Assembly (NCBI GenBank): GCA_900315015.1
Contig: OMXJ01000011.1
Location: 1-64,000, forward strand
Length of the DNA stretch: 64,000 bases
Reading direction: 5' to 3'
Source: an uncultured Eubacteriales bacterium
Lineage (GTDB): Bacteria; Bacillota; Clostridia; Lachnospirales; Lachnospiraceae
This document shows positions 1 to 9,032 of this stretch, piece after piece. The translations under genes and the position numbers were made by a program. Numbering within the stretch: the first letter of the stretch is position 1; each line of letters begins with the position of its first letter. The notes beneath the pieces are model-generated. The model searched no databases. It saw only the letters and a program-made list of their open reading frames with translations, and was not told where the DNA came from.

Positions 1-675
1 TGTGACCACTGCGAACTTCAAAAACTCGTTATCCTTAAGCGCCGTACTCATAATTCCCTTGATCACATCAAGCATCTTGGAATAATATTGATTCTTTGCT
101 GTATCCTTTTCGCTTGCTTTTGCCAAAGGAACATCATATTCGTCTATTAGCAATATGACCTGCTTGCCATATACGGTATAGAGCATACGCATTATGGTTT
201 TAACAGAATTCTTAACCTCATCATCCTCTGCTTTTTTATACATTAAACGACTAAAGATATCCTTATCTGCCGGATTAACTAAATCACTTTTTCCAATATC
301 TGTCAGTCCTTTGCATACATCCGCAAGCCGCGATGCTAACATTTTATAAGCACCATTAAAATCCTCTGCTTCAACATCCTTAAAAGAAATAAACAGCACT
401 GGATACTGATTCATCCACTCCTTGCAGAAATCACTATGTTCCGTTATGGCAAGTCCTTCAAATATACGCGCGCTTTCCTTCCGTATGCTAAAGAAATTCT
501 CTATCATACTCATCATGAGTGTTTTGCCAAACCTGCGTGGTCTGGTAAAGAGTGTAACCTTGTTATCTGTATCATGAACAAGCTCGTAAATCAGTTCCGT
601 TTTATCTACATAATAATTACCTGATTCCCTAAGCTCCTCAAAATCAGATTTACCAACGCCTACCTTAAAATCCAT
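1..675 (-). CDS. AAA-ATPase-like protein (PF09820 type), 3' end outside the window
   Basis: This is the N-terminal 225 codons of a gene reading off the left edge. The protein starts MDFKVGVGKSDFEELRESG, then YYVDKTELI, then the degenerate P-loop TRPRRFGKTLMMS at about residues 44-56. Further on come VLFISFKD and the Walker B-like VILLIDEYDVPL at about residues 175-186. This order is typical of the AAA-ATPase-like family whose full-length members carry a C-terminal PD-(D/E)XK nuclease-like domain. That domain would lie outside the window, so its presence is inferred. The family is usually multi-copy in Lachnospiraceae and Bacteroidetes and its role is unknown. The ATG at 675 has AGGAGG eight or so bases upstream. 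A TATAAT-like box at 822-827 could be its -10. Confidence 0.85.
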   Translation of the reverse strand, partial: MDFKVGVGKSDFEELRESGNYYVDKTELIYELVHDTDNKVTLFTRPRRFGKTLMMSMIENFFSIRKESARIFEGLAITEHSDFCKEWMNQYPVLFISFKDVEAEDFNGAYKMLASRLADVCKGLTDIGKSDLVNPADKDIFSRLMYKKAEDDEVKNSVKTIMRMLYTVYGKQVILLIDEYDVPLAKASEKDTAKNQYYSKMLDVIKGIMSTALKDNEFLKFAVVT

Positions 676-817
676 TTGCAGGCCTCCTTTCCACAGAAAA
701 ATGTATTTGCACCTTATACAATCTGAATTTACACAAATCTCACAAATGCAGATTTGTGTTATCTTTTCGCACACCAATACAAGATAAATACTACCACAAA
801 TCTCCCAAAACTTCAAT

Positions 818-834
818 GAAAATTATACACTAAC
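818..834 (-). promoter_or_regulatory. putative -10 element shared with the RelA/SpoT gene
   Basis: On the minus strand the sequence reads GTTAGTGTATAATTTTC, containing a consensus TATAAT about 145 bases before the AAA-ATPase-like start. No good -35 lies 17 bases upstream (AAGGCA). The same 17 bases occur at 27447-27463 in front of the RelA/SpoT-type gene, with similar flanks, so it may be an activator-dependent promoter rather than a plain sigma-A one. Confidence 0.45.
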
Positions 835-936
835 TAATTTAACGTGCCTTTGACACTTTTTTCTCTTAACTAGATTTAGAAAAAATTCGAAGAAAACTTC
901 AGAAACTACAGAGCGCCTATGCGGGCGCAATAAAAA

Positions 937-960
937 GATGACCCGGATTTCCAGGCCATC
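937..960 (-). terminator. intrinsic terminator of the chemoreceptor gene
   Basis: A 10-bp stem (two G-T pairs) with an AAAT loop reads GATGGCCTGG on the minus strand and is followed by TTTTTA. It lies 24 bases after the stop codon of the chemoreceptor gene. The rest of the 676-983 gap holds only AT-rich sequence and the promoter-like element above. Confidence 0.8.
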
Positions 961-983
961 TCACATTTCATATTTTTACGCTT

Positions 984-2738
984 TTAAACCTTCGAGAACT
1001 TCTTTGATACTGTTGTCAGTCTGTCTACTGCCTTTTTATTCTCTTCCATTGCATTTTCTATTCCCTTCATGCTATTTACCAGCTCCATGGTACTCTGGGT
1101 TGATTCACCTATCGCCTTTGAGCTTTCATTCATGGAATTTACTATGCCCTCTACTGCTTCTGAGGCTTCATCCATACTTACGCGAAGCCTGTCAGCCTTA
1201 TCCGAGAATTTTGCTAGCATCTGGTCAAGTATTATTGCTGTCTTTTCATAATCATCACCGCTCTTTACGTAGCTGTCATAGTCCGGAACTACATTTTCGT
1301 TGATGAAATTTACTACTGCTACTGCATTTTCCGATAAGCTCTCTACCGTCTTTGTTACTTCGGCGCTTATCTTTTGGATGTTACTTGCAGTTGATAAGCT
1401 ATTTTCTGCAAGTTTTCCGATTTCCTCTGCTACTACTGCAAAGCCTCTTCCTGATTCACCGGCTCTTGCCGCTTCTATTGATGCATTAAGTGCAAGCAGG
1501 TTTGTCTGCTCCGCAATACCTGTGATGACCTGAGTGAGCTTGTCGATCTGGCTTACCTTTGCGGAATCCTCTGCTGATGATTTAAGCGCTTCGCTCAGCT
1601 CCTGCATGCGGCTTCCGGTATATTCCTTCTTTTTCTGAGCTGCTTCCTTTATCTCGATGGCTCTCTTTTTAATTTCGTCTGCTTCTCTTGCGCCGTCCTC
1701 TGCTCTTTTATCGATTTCTGCTGCATCGTCCTTTACAGCCATTATCTTATTTTTGATTTCATTTGCTGTCTCTGCTACATTTTCCATGCTTGCAGTAAGC
1801 TCCTGCATCATTGCCGAGGTGTCCATGGCACTTTCATTCGCTTTTGATACTTCTCCTGCTACCGAGTCATAGGTGTTATTAAGTACGATGACGCTTTCCT
1901 TTATTTCCTTAAGTACCCTCTGAAGAGTGTTTATGAACTTATTGATGTCTCCCTTAAGTCCTGTGAGCTCTGAATCCATTGGTGTGTTGATTCTTGCTGT
2001 AAGATCGCCGCTTCCTTTTTCGATATTTTTTATCATGCCGCCAAGCTCTGTCGACATGGAATTTACCTTCTTTACGACAAAGTTCATTATTACCCAGAAG
2101 CTGACTATCAGTGCGATTATAAATACACCTAGACCTACAAGTGTAATTACCACGCCGGTATTCCACTTGATTTTTAGCTCAGAGTCTGCACTTTCTATTC
2201 TAAGTCTTACCTTCGCATCTACTTCTTCAATTTTCTCAAAGATGGCATTTTTTGATGGAACTGCTTCCTTTGTTATGGTATTAAGCGCTTCCGTGGTATT
2301 TCCTGATACGCTATATCTTAAGGCGTTCTGCATACCCGTCCTGAAACTCTTTAGGTCGTCATGCATTTTATCAGATACTTCAATTAACCCATCTCCCATT
2401 TCAAACTTCTGGATGCTTGCTTTTATATTATTTATTGCAAGCTCCGCTGCCTCTCTATGAGAATTGAAATCCTTCATTATACTGCCCTGCGATGCACTGT
2501 CAGTTTCTAGCATATATGCATACATGTCGCTTTCCATCGCAGATACATTATTCTTTAATTCATTTTCATAAGGCGTGGATTCACTTATGAAGTTCAATAT
2601 GTCCGTTGTGTCACCTATAGTGCTTTTATAATTATTCATAATTATTACTACGACCGCTAGAAACACTAACAGCATTATAACGCTGCTTATAAGCGACATT
2701 AAAAAGATCTGAGGCTTCTTATTTTCATTATTTCCCAT
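984..2738 (-). CDS. methyl-accepting chemotaxis protein
   Basis: A 584-residue transmembrane chemoreceptor that would pass ligand sensing to CheA/CheW. The first membrane helix is at about residues 10-35 ([20 protein letters not shown]). It is followed by an extracytoplasmic four-helix-bundle-like region, a second helix at about 193-222 and a HAMP-like segment. The cytoplasmic signalling hairpin is clear: the tip [20 protein letters not shown] followed by [18 protein letters not shown]. No C-terminal CheR-tethering pentapeptide is seen. The start was set at the ATG at 2738 because AGGAG lies seven bases upstream; the ORF extends to 2807 but that start has no ribosome site. It stands alone, with its own promoter and terminator. 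Confidence 0.93.
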   Translation of the reverse strand: MGNNENKKPQIFLMSLISSVIMLLVFLAVVVIIMNNYKSTIGDTTDILNFISESTPYENELKNNVSAMESDMYAYMLETDSASQGSIMKDFNSHREAAELAINNIKASIQKFEMGDGLIEVSDKMHDDLKSFRTGMQNALRYSVSGNTTEALNTITKEAVPSKNAIFEKIEEVDAKVRLRIESADSELKIKWNTGVVITLVGLGVFIIALIVSFWVIMNFVVKKVNSMSTELGGMIKNIEKGSGDLTARINTPMDSELTGLKGDINKFINTLQRVLKEIKESVIVLNNTYDSVAGEVSKANESAMDTSAMMQELTASMENVAETANEIKNKIMAVKDDAAEIDKRAEDGAREADEIKKRAIEIKEAAQKKKEYTGSRMQELSEALKSSAEDSAKVSQIDKLTQVITGIAEQTNLLALNASIEAARAGESGRGFAVVAEEIGKLAENSLSTASNIQKISAEVTKTVESLSENAVAVVNFINENVVPDYDSYVKSGDDYEKTAIILDQMLAKFSDKADRLRVSMDEASEAVEGIVNSMNESSKAIGESTQSTMELVNSMKGIENAMEENKKAVDRLTTVSKKFSKV

Positions 2739-2809
2739 ACGCATACTCCTGTATACTGCTGTTTTTTTGTTATTTCCCCTATAAACCCACCTTTTTGTAT
2801 TTACCAATA

Positions 2810-2838
2810 ATTATACACCAAAACCAAGGGACATTCAA
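2810..2838 (-). promoter_or_regulatory. sigma-A promoter of the chemoreceptor gene
   Basis: On the minus strand TTGAAT (2833-2838) is separated by exactly 17 bases from TATAAT (2810-2815), about 70 bases before the start codon at 2738. Confidence 0.7.
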
Positions 2839-2884
2839 GGAAAATTTTAAACATATTTTATACAGTTAATTTTTTTTTACTACA

Positions 2885-2912
2885 AAAAAGCAGGCATCGC
2901 TGCCTGCTTTTT
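2885..2912 (-). terminator. intrinsic terminator after the amidase gene
   Basis: A perfect 12-bp stem, AAAAAGCAGGCA with a TCGC loop, has A and T tracts on both sides. It lies 15 bases after the amidase stop codon. It could act in both directions, but only the minus-strand gene needs it. Confidence 0.88.
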
Positions 2913-2926
2913 GTACTAATATAATT

Positions 2927-5518
2927 TTACTTGTTTAAAAGCCTTACTATGGATTTTCCCATTGCTCTTGCTGCTTTTTTCTGTAAAGAAGTATTAGTGA
3001 TCTTCGGTCTGTCGTAAGAGCTTGACAAGAAGCCGATTTCTACAAGTACTGCCGGAACTCTCGCTTCTCTTATTACTACAAAGTTCCCCTTTAACGCTCC
3101 CCAGTTCTTTTTAAGGCCAAAGGAGTCTGTGCAGTCCTTTGAGAGGGCTGCCGCTATCTCTTTTCCGGTAACGCCGTTTGCATTTTTAGAGATGTTACTA
3201 TCACAGTAATAAACTCCGGCTCCATTTGCTGTACTATTTGCCCAGCCAGCTGCATTCACATGAAGACTTACGAACATATCTGCTTCTACTTCAAATGCAA
3301 ACTCTGCCCTCTTATAGAGATCTATAAGGACATCTCCTGACCTTGTCATATATACCTTTGTTCCATTTTCTGTAAGGTAACTTCCAAGGTAGGTCGCCAT
3401 ATTCATATTTATTTCTTTTTCCTTATATTTGCCATAAGTAGTTCCCGGATCTGATCCACCATGTCCTGGATCTAGCACGACAATATTTTCATAAAAGTCG
3501 CCCGGATTTCCTATTTCAAGCCTTGCCACATCATTTTCTGCGCCTTCTTCACCTGTTTTTTCTGCTAGTGTGTAGCTAAAGCCCTGAATATAATCGGTAT
3601 AGATTATAAGCTCAGTTCTATCAAAGCTCTTATTATATCTTGCTTCAACATCTGATACCTTCTTGTACTTATATGTAGGAAGATTTGCTTCATCCTCATA
3701 AAAATCCATGTGATTTCCAGGAATCTTTATCATGATTTCCCTAAGCGCATATAAATCTGCTGCCGAGGTTTGTGCATAATCAACTCCTTCCGGAAGCTTT
3801 ATGTACATTGCTGCATCATGGTACTTAGATGTATCTACTGCATTTTCAGTAGAATCGCTAGAAGCTTTCTCATCTTCGCCAAATCCTACAGTTGAAGTGG
3901 CATTTCCTAATTCAGATAGATTCTCTGTGGTAGCCGCAGTAGTGGCTACAGTGGTAGCTACAGTGGTGGCTACAGTGGTGGCCATAGTGGTTGAAGTAAT
4001 TCCATAGCCCGCCGCATTCGGATTCTCTGTTGTAGTTGTTACATATCCACCTGCATAATCAGCAGTAGACATGGTTGTAGTTTCTTCTCCCCTATAATTT
4101 GAATCATAAGGAGATATCACAAGTGAGCCGCCATACATATCAGTAGTTGTAGTCTGCATGGTAGCACCTACATACATGGTATCTACTACATTTCCGCTTA
4201 TGTCAGTTACATTTACTACACTTAATCCTGCTGGTAGAGTGGTTGCACTAGTGGTTGCACTAGTTGTCGCAGGCTGAACTATGCTTTCTTCCTCTTCCTC
4301 TTCAACATCTGTACTCATATAGAACATCTTTTTCTGCTCATCATATTCGCAGTATATTCCAAGAAGTTCTGCCACATATTCGCCTGGCACCATCACAGTA
4401 CTATAGCCGGTTGTAAGGTTCTTTACTTTCTTTGCATCTCCTGCTACATCCTCATAGTCAAATTCGTCAAGGATTTCTTCATAGCCGCTTTCTTCGTAAA
4501 GCTCCTTTTCCTTTTGTTTATCCTGGTTATTCAGAAGGCTCTGATCGATAAATGAACTTCCAATATTACCACTTGCCTTTGATGAATCAGCCTCTCCTGC
4601 AAGAAGAATTCCTGATGAATAGTTCATAGGATTTAGTCCGTTGAAGATGCTTCCGAAAGTCTCTCCTGAAGCTGCAAGGATTCTGTTAGTTTTTCCCACT
4701 ACAGCTGTAGAAGAATCCATACTAAGGACTACGCTCTTATTTCCCTTTGTGATGGTAATAGTTCCAAACTCTTTATTTTCTTTCACAGTGCAGCCAAGTG
4801 CTGACTTAAACACTGTATAAAGCCTCATATAGGCCGTTCCGTTTATGTAAAGCACCGGAAGATTTTTCTGATTTATTTTCTTTCCATCCACTGTTATATC
4901 AGCAGAGGTCATATTAAAGTTATAAACATCTCCGTCTACTGAAATATCATATTTTCTTGCAAGGGTGATAATTTCATTATTCGAACTATAATTATAATAA
5001 AGTCCAAAAATATTAGCGAGATTCTTTGCAGGCACCATTACAGTGCTATAATCCGCTTTTTTAAACTTAACCTGCTGAGGAGCATAATCCAGCTTGATGG
5101 ACTTTCCATTAAACTTTGCATTTTTGCTGCCAACAGTCATTACCAGCTTATTTGAGCCATCCTTGATGGTAATCTTCTTACCGCTTTTAGATACCTGCAT
5201 TCCGGCCCCGCCTTCTCCGAACACAAGGTCATAAGGCACCATATTTATGTCTGCATAATTGAGTACCGCATAGGTACCTTTCATATCTACCTTCACCTTA
5301 CCAAATTCTACATTCATTGTATCCTTGATTTTCATGTAGGCGCCGCCGGTAGTATTATATAAATCACTAGACCTATAGGTGGCAGCCTCGGCCGTTACCT
5401 CAAACTGTCTAGCACCCTCTGAATTTATATTAAGCAAGGAATCTCCGTAGGCACCCAAAAAGCCTGATAATGTCACGGTTGCTGCCATTACTAATGAACA
5501 AAATCTTTTATTTCTCAT
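2927..5518 (-). CDS. N-acetylmuramoyl-L-alanine amidase with stalk domains and Thr-rich linker
   Basis: A secreted 863-residue cell-wall hydrolase that would cleave the amide between muramic acid and L-alanine. It has an N-terminal signal peptide (KRFCSLVMAATVTLSGFLGAYG). Next come one or two copper-amine-oxidase-N-like beta domains (around ADITVDGKKINQKNLPVLYI), a long Thr/Ala-rich linker with TTV repeats, and a C-terminal Amidase_3 domain at about residues 655-863. The zinc and catalytic motifs are present: VLDPGHGGSDPG, the glutamate in YKEKEINM, FVSLHVNAA and LVEIGFLSS. The linker repeats are encoded by a 12-bp minisatellite at about 3930-3990. The gene is monocistronic. It probably acts in cell separation or wall turnover; the stalk domains may bind wall polymers. 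Confidence 0.9.
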   Translation of the reverse strand: MRNKRFCSLVMAATVTLSGFLGAYGDSLLNINSEGARQFEVTAEAATYRSSDLYNTTGGAYMKIKDTMNVEFGKVKVDMKGTYAVLNYADINMVPYDLVFGEGGAGMQVSKSGKKITIKDGSNKLVMTVGSKNAKFNGKSIKLDYAPQQVKFKKADYSTVMVPAKNLANIFGLYYNYSSNNEIITLARKYDISVDGDVYNFNMTSADITVDGKKINQKNLPVLYINGTAYMRLYTVFKSALGCTVKENKEFGTITITKGNKSVVLSMDSSTAVVGKTNRILAASGETFGSIFNGLNPMNYSSGILLAGEADSSKASGNIGSSFIDQSLLNNQDKQKEKELYEESGYEEILDEFDYEDVAGDAKKVKNLTTGYSTVMVPGEYVAELLGIYCEYDEQKKMFYMSTDVEEEEEESIVQPATTSATTSATTLPAGLSVVNVTDISGNVVDTMYVGATMQTTTTDMYGGSLVISPYDSNYRGEETTTMSTADYAGGYVTTTTENPNAAGYGITSTTMATTVATTVATTVATTAATTENLSELGNATSTVGFGEDEKASSDSTENAVDTSKYHDAAMYIKLPEGVDYAQTSAADLYALREIMIKIPGNHMDFYEDEANLPTYKYKKVSDVEARYNKSFDRTELIIYTDYIQGFSYTLAEKTGEEGAENDVARLEIGNPGDFYENIVVLDPGHGGSDPGTTYGKYKEKEINMNMATYLGSYLTENGTKVYMTRSGDVLIDLYKRAEFAFEVEADMFVSLHVNAAGWANSTANGAGVYYCDSNISKNANGVTGKEIAAALSKDCTDSFGLKKNWGALKGNFVVIREARVPAVLVEIGFLSSSYDRPKITNTSLQKKAARAMGKSIVRLLNK

Positions 5519-5569
5519 CTTTACCTCTCAGTATAAATATTACTCACAAAAATATTAACATTCCTTACG

Positions 5570-5578
5570 ATTATATCA
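5570..5578 (-). promoter_or_regulatory. extended -10 promoter of the amidase gene
   Basis: The minus strand reads TGATATAAT, a full extended -10 motif (TGNTATAAT), about 55 bases before the amidase start. The -35 region is poor, as is usual for extended -10 promoters. Confidence 0.55.
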
Positions 5579-5706
5579 CATTTTCTCCATTTTATCCACC
5601 GAAAATCTAGATTTTTATAATTTATCAACATTATTGAGAATATTTATCATTAGCACCTTGATAAGTTTTTTCTTTTCTCTTAAATTCAAAACACGAGGAA
5701 TAAAAA

Positions 5707-5739
5707 TACCCTCCTTACTCTTCACCAGTAAGGAGGGTA
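5707..5739 (-). terminator. intrinsic terminator of the GH9 gene
   Basis: A perfect 12-bp stem (TACCCTCCTTAC with its complement) and a nine-base loop are followed on the minus strand by TTTTTA. It lies about 155 bases after the cellulase stop codon, beyond the duplicated gene end. Confidence 0.85.
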
Positions 5740-5858
5740 TATATTAAACTTCCAAATATTATTTATTTTCAGTCTTTCACAGAGAATTATTTCGAAACTC
5801 TCTTTGTAAAACCCTGCTTCTAGAACTATTTCTAGGATTTTTTGCAGAGCTCTTTACT

Positions 5859-5942
5859 TTGGCTCATTTCCGAAGATCACCTTACTACCACTCTTTACTG
5901 CGGCTCATTTCCGAAGATCACCTTGCTATCGTTCTTTACTAC
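5859..5942 (-). repeat. 41-bp tandem duplication of the GH9 3' end
   Basis: The last 41 bases of the cellulase gene, which encode KNDSKVIFGNEP, are repeated directly downstream with several substitutions. The shared core, read on the minus strand, is AAGGTGATCTTCGGAAATGA. Both units and the sequence after them begin with GTAAAGA, giving three copies of this 7-base word at the joints, as expected for slippage. Because 41 is not a multiple of three, the same TAA that starts the second unit ends the present reading frame. Confidence 0.85.
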
Positions 5943-8807
5943 AATATTTGCAGCATCTGCTACTGAATAATCATTTGTAGTATTTATAGCGCCCCAGTCT
6001 GATGAATGAATGCTAAAGTTTACTGAAAGAGTATCATTTGCATTTAAAGTTGCATCATCGCCAAAGCTTATTGTAAGCTTTGTGTCTGCATCCTTATTCT
6101 TTGTCGCCTTAAAGGCTGAATACTTTCCTGTTACTGTATTAAGACCGCTATAAGCTCCGTTTGCACCGTTTATAGCTGCGTGGTAGCAGTCAAAGAGGAA
6201 ATCGCTCTTTCCATCCTTCGTGAAATAATATTCAATAGAGAGCTTTTTAAGCGGATAATTTTCGCTTCCTATGTTCTTTATCTCCATTATTCCTGTAATT
6301 GCTGAAGAGCTTGCCGTTGTGCCGTCATATCTTACTGTTACTGAAAAGTTTTCGCCCTCTGCATTTTTTGTTCCAACAGATGCGCCGCCTATTGCAGCGT
6401 TTCCATTGCCGTTATTGCCGTTATTTCCTCCGTTGCCATTTCCGTTATTGCCATTTCCAGAATTCCCACCATTATTAAGGCTTCCTGCTGCTGCCTCTGC
6501 CTTCTTCCCGGCATCCTTACCGCTCTTTGGTTCACTTCCAAAAATAAGCTTTCCATTTTCATAAAGAGCCATATTTTCAGCGCGTGCCGTACTTCCAAGC
6601 TTTAGGCCTTCAAAGGAATAATCATTGGTATCATCCCAGATTCCAAGATCGTCTCTTATTCTTACCTGAATTTCCTGCTTGTAGTGCTCCTGTCCGCCCG
6701 GGTAAAGAGTTCCATCGCCAAACTTTACTGATAAATAGTAAAGGTTCTTGTCTGCATCCCAGGTATATAGACCGTCAACGCTTCCGCCCTGCATGTAGTT
6801 CGTTGTAACTACTATATTTCCTGTAGTACCGCCTGCATCTATCACCTCTGAAAGATCCATGAAGTAACGAAGCTCTACATCCTCTGCTGCTCTTGCCGGC
6901 CAGCCTGTCGCATTAAATACATTTGCTTTTATTTCAATAAAATCCTCGCCGTCTACGTTGATTCCGCCTTCGATATAATACTCGTCAGGAACCTCTTCAA
7001 CTGCACCGAAATCCTTTATTGTCTGTCCCTTGTATTTTGAATAAAGCTTTGCAAGAAGTCCGGTAAAGCCCGCATTATAATCACAGGCAACCTCATTTTT
7101 GCAATAATCTGTTACTGTATCTGTATAACCATCACTAGCATCAGGTCCGCCAACAAGCGCTCCATAAAGAGTATGCTTGCTCTCTCCCGGTTCATTCATG
7201 TTATTGCTTGCTGAACCCTGAGCTGTTCTATGATGCGGATGCTCCGGATAATTTTCACCAAAGCCTATCATATATGAAAATCCTGTACTTCCAAGTGCAT
7301 AATCAGCCTGAGATACTGCAAAGTTCCAATAAGTAGACTGCTTTTGCTTTGAGCAGCCTTCCCACTCACTATAAACACCTGCTACAAAGCCTGTAGTTGT
7401 TGCATAGCGGAGTGCTCCCCACTGATCAAGCACTGCAAGGCCCTTTGGTGAATAAGTCACTCTTTCACCGGTTTTAAGTCCGGTTGTCCACCAATCCAGA
7501 TGTTTTTCAACAGCATTCTTATAGGTATCCTCACCTGTAAGCTTTGCAAGAAGAACTGCAGCACCGATATGAACATCATCCCAGCAAAGTGCCCAGTCAC
7601 TATCCTGATTTGCACTTTTATAGGTCTCCTTTGCTATTTTTAAGTAGGAATCATCCTTTGTTGCAATGTAAAGCCAGGTTGCTGCCCATGAAAGCTCATC
7701 ATAAAAACCACTGTGTGATGTATAAAAACCATTTGCTGCTGTATAGCCAGCATCGCTTCTTGTCTCATTTGCAAACTTAAATAGACTTACTGCATGCTCA
7801 AGGCACTTTTTACTATAATCTGCATCCACATCCGTAAAAGCCAGTGCTGTTGTAGCAAGAGCGGCCGATGCCTCTGCAACTACACATGAGCCTGGATTTT
7901 CCTTTGTTACAAAATAAGAAGGTCTCTCCATCTGGCTCTCGACAAGCTCTGCCGGTCCCCACCAGGAATGATCCTGATTTCCATCTCCTACCTGATAGAA
8001 GAATACATAATCATCTGTATGACACTTTATAAGATAATCGCTTATCCACTTTAGTGTATCAAGTGCATAGGTAAGCTGTCCACTTTCCTTGTAGGCATCC
8101 CTATCCTCATAAACAGACCAGCCGATTACAGCTCCTGTATAAGCCATAGGAAGATTGAATTTTACATTATCTCCGGCATCAAAAAGACCGCCTGAGAGAT
8201 CTACGCCATTATCTGCACCATCATTTAAGCATGAATCCCCTCTCCAGTTGCAGCGCACATTTTCAGGAAGATCTCCCGAACGCTGAAGCTCGTAGAAAAG
8301 AAGAGACTTTTGAAGGGCCTCACCGTAGTTAAAATTTCCTGTGCCCTTTGTTCCTTCATAACCATTTCCCTTTTCGGTAAGATTACCTGTATTAAGTGTA
8401 GAATTGTGAGGTATCTTTCCAGAAACCGTTTCAACTGATTCATTACCTTTACCTGCATTTGATGCATCATCACTGCCCGTCACATTTCCGCCAGCATTTG
8501 ATGTATCATCGCCGCCAGCCGCATCGCCGCCTGCATTTGATGCATCATCACTGCCCGTTTCATCTCCACCAGCATTTGATGTATCATCGCCGCCTGTCGC
8601 ATCGCCGCCTGCATTTAGAGAATTTCCTGCTTCGTCCCCTCCATTTGCCGGCTCCATATCGCTTTTTGCTTCTTTAACATTTGATGTACCTGCATTCTTT
8701 GTAGTACCCTGCTTTCCGGCGTTTTTACCATATAAAAAGGTAATGCTGAACACTATTCCGCAAAGTAGCACTACCGCCACCATGAACGCAATTCGCTTAT
8801 TTTTCAT
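5895..8807 (-). CDS. GH9 endoglucanase with CBM3c and CBM3b modules
   Basis: A 970-residue extracellular cellulase. The N-terminal hydrophobic segment (residues 7-26) may be a signal peptide or membrane anchor, since no clear cleavage site is visible. An acidic linker of 15-residue repeats (NAGGD, GSDDAS) follows. The GH9 domain spans about 165-625: FNYGEALQKSLLFYELQRSG at its start, the catalytic aspartate motif GGLFDAGDNVKF, the HHRTAQGS motif, and the acid/base glutamate in NEVACDYNAGFTG. A CBM3c module (about 640-790, ENGKLIFGSEP end), a Gly/Asn linker and a CBM3b-like module (about 835-970) complete it. No dockerin is present, so it is not a cellulosome subunit. The CBM3c arrangement suggests a processive endoglucanase (inference). 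The gene is monocistronic. Confidence 0.93.
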   Translation of the reverse strand: MKNKRIAFMVAVVLLCGIVFSITFLYGKNAGKQGTTKNAGTSNVKEAKSDMEPANGGDEAGNSLNAGGDATGGDDTSNAGGDETGSDDASNAGGDAAGGDDTSNAGGNVTGSDDASNAGKGNESVETVSGKIPHNSTLNTGNLTEKGNGYEGTKGTGNFNYGEALQKSLLFYELQRSGDLPENVRCNWRGDSCLNDGADNGVDLSGGLFDAGDNVKFNLPMAYTGAVIGWSVYEDRDAYKESGQLTYALDTLKWISDYLIKCHTDDYVFFYQVGDGNQDHSWWGPAELVESQMERPSYFVTKENPGSCVVAEASAALATTALAFTDVDADYSKKCLEHAVSLFKFANETRSDAGYTAANGFYTSHSGFYDELSWAATWLYIATKDDSYLKIAKETYKSANQDSDWALCWDDVHIGAAVLLAKLTGEDTYKNAVEKHLDWWTTGLKTGERVTYSPKGLAVLDQWGALRYATTTGFVAGVYSEWEGCSKQKQSTYWNFAVSQADYALGSTGFSYMIGFGENYPEHPHHRTAQGSASNNMNEPGESKHTLYGALVGGPDASDGYTDTVTDYCKNEVACDYNAGFTGLLAKLYSKYKGQTIKDFGAVEEVPDEYYIEGGINVDGEDFIEIKANVFNATGWPARAAEDVELRYFMDLSEVIDAGGTTGNIVVTTNYMQGGSVDGLYTWDADKNLYYLSVKFGDGTLYPGGQEHYKQEIQVRIRDDLGIWDDTNDYSFEGLKLGSTARAENMALYENGKLIFGSEPKSGKDAGKKAEAAAGSLNNGGNSGNGNNGNGNGGNNGNNGNGNAAIGGASVGTKNAEGENFSVTVRYDGTTASSSAITGIMEIKNIGSENYPLKKLSIEYYFTKDGKSDFLFDCYHAAINGANGAYSGLNTVTGKYSAFKATKNKDADTKLTISFGDDATLNANDTLSVNFSIHSSDWGAINTTNDYSVADAANIVVKNDSKVIFGNEPQ

Positions 8808-8870
8808 TTGCTTCCCTCCAACTGTGAAAAATCATTCCCCTAAATAATAAGATGTAAATTATCGCTTAAC

Positions 8871-8899
8871 ATTATAAAGCATCATTTCATAAAAAGCAA
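8871..8899 (-). promoter_or_regulatory. sigma-A promoter of the GH9 gene
   Basis: On the minus strand TTGCTT (8894-8899), a 17-base spacer and TATAAT (8871-8876) lie about 65 bases before the start. The ribosome site is TTGGAGGGAAGCAA. Confidence 0.65.
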
Positions 8900-8907
8900 C
8901 ATAAAAA

Positions 8908-8957
8908 GACCACCCAAAAACCATTCTTTTTTACAAAGCTCAAGTTTCCCGGTGGTC
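8908..8957 (-). terminator. probable terminator of carB
   Basis: On the minus strand GGACCACC and GGTGGTC form a seven-base stem with a long 36-base loop, followed by TTTTTATG. It lies 76 bases after the carB stop. The long loop makes it less certain than the others. Confidence 0.5.
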
Positions 8958-9032
8958 CTATTTTTAATTATATTTCCCATCAAACCCAGCGACTTGCTTT
9001 GCCAGATTTTTAATATTACATTTCAGAGAAAA

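Noticed and set aside
1927..2460. Long open frame opposite the chemoreceptor gene (177 codons)
   Set aside because: It is the antisense shadow of a well-supported coding region and has no ribosome site or recognisable domain.
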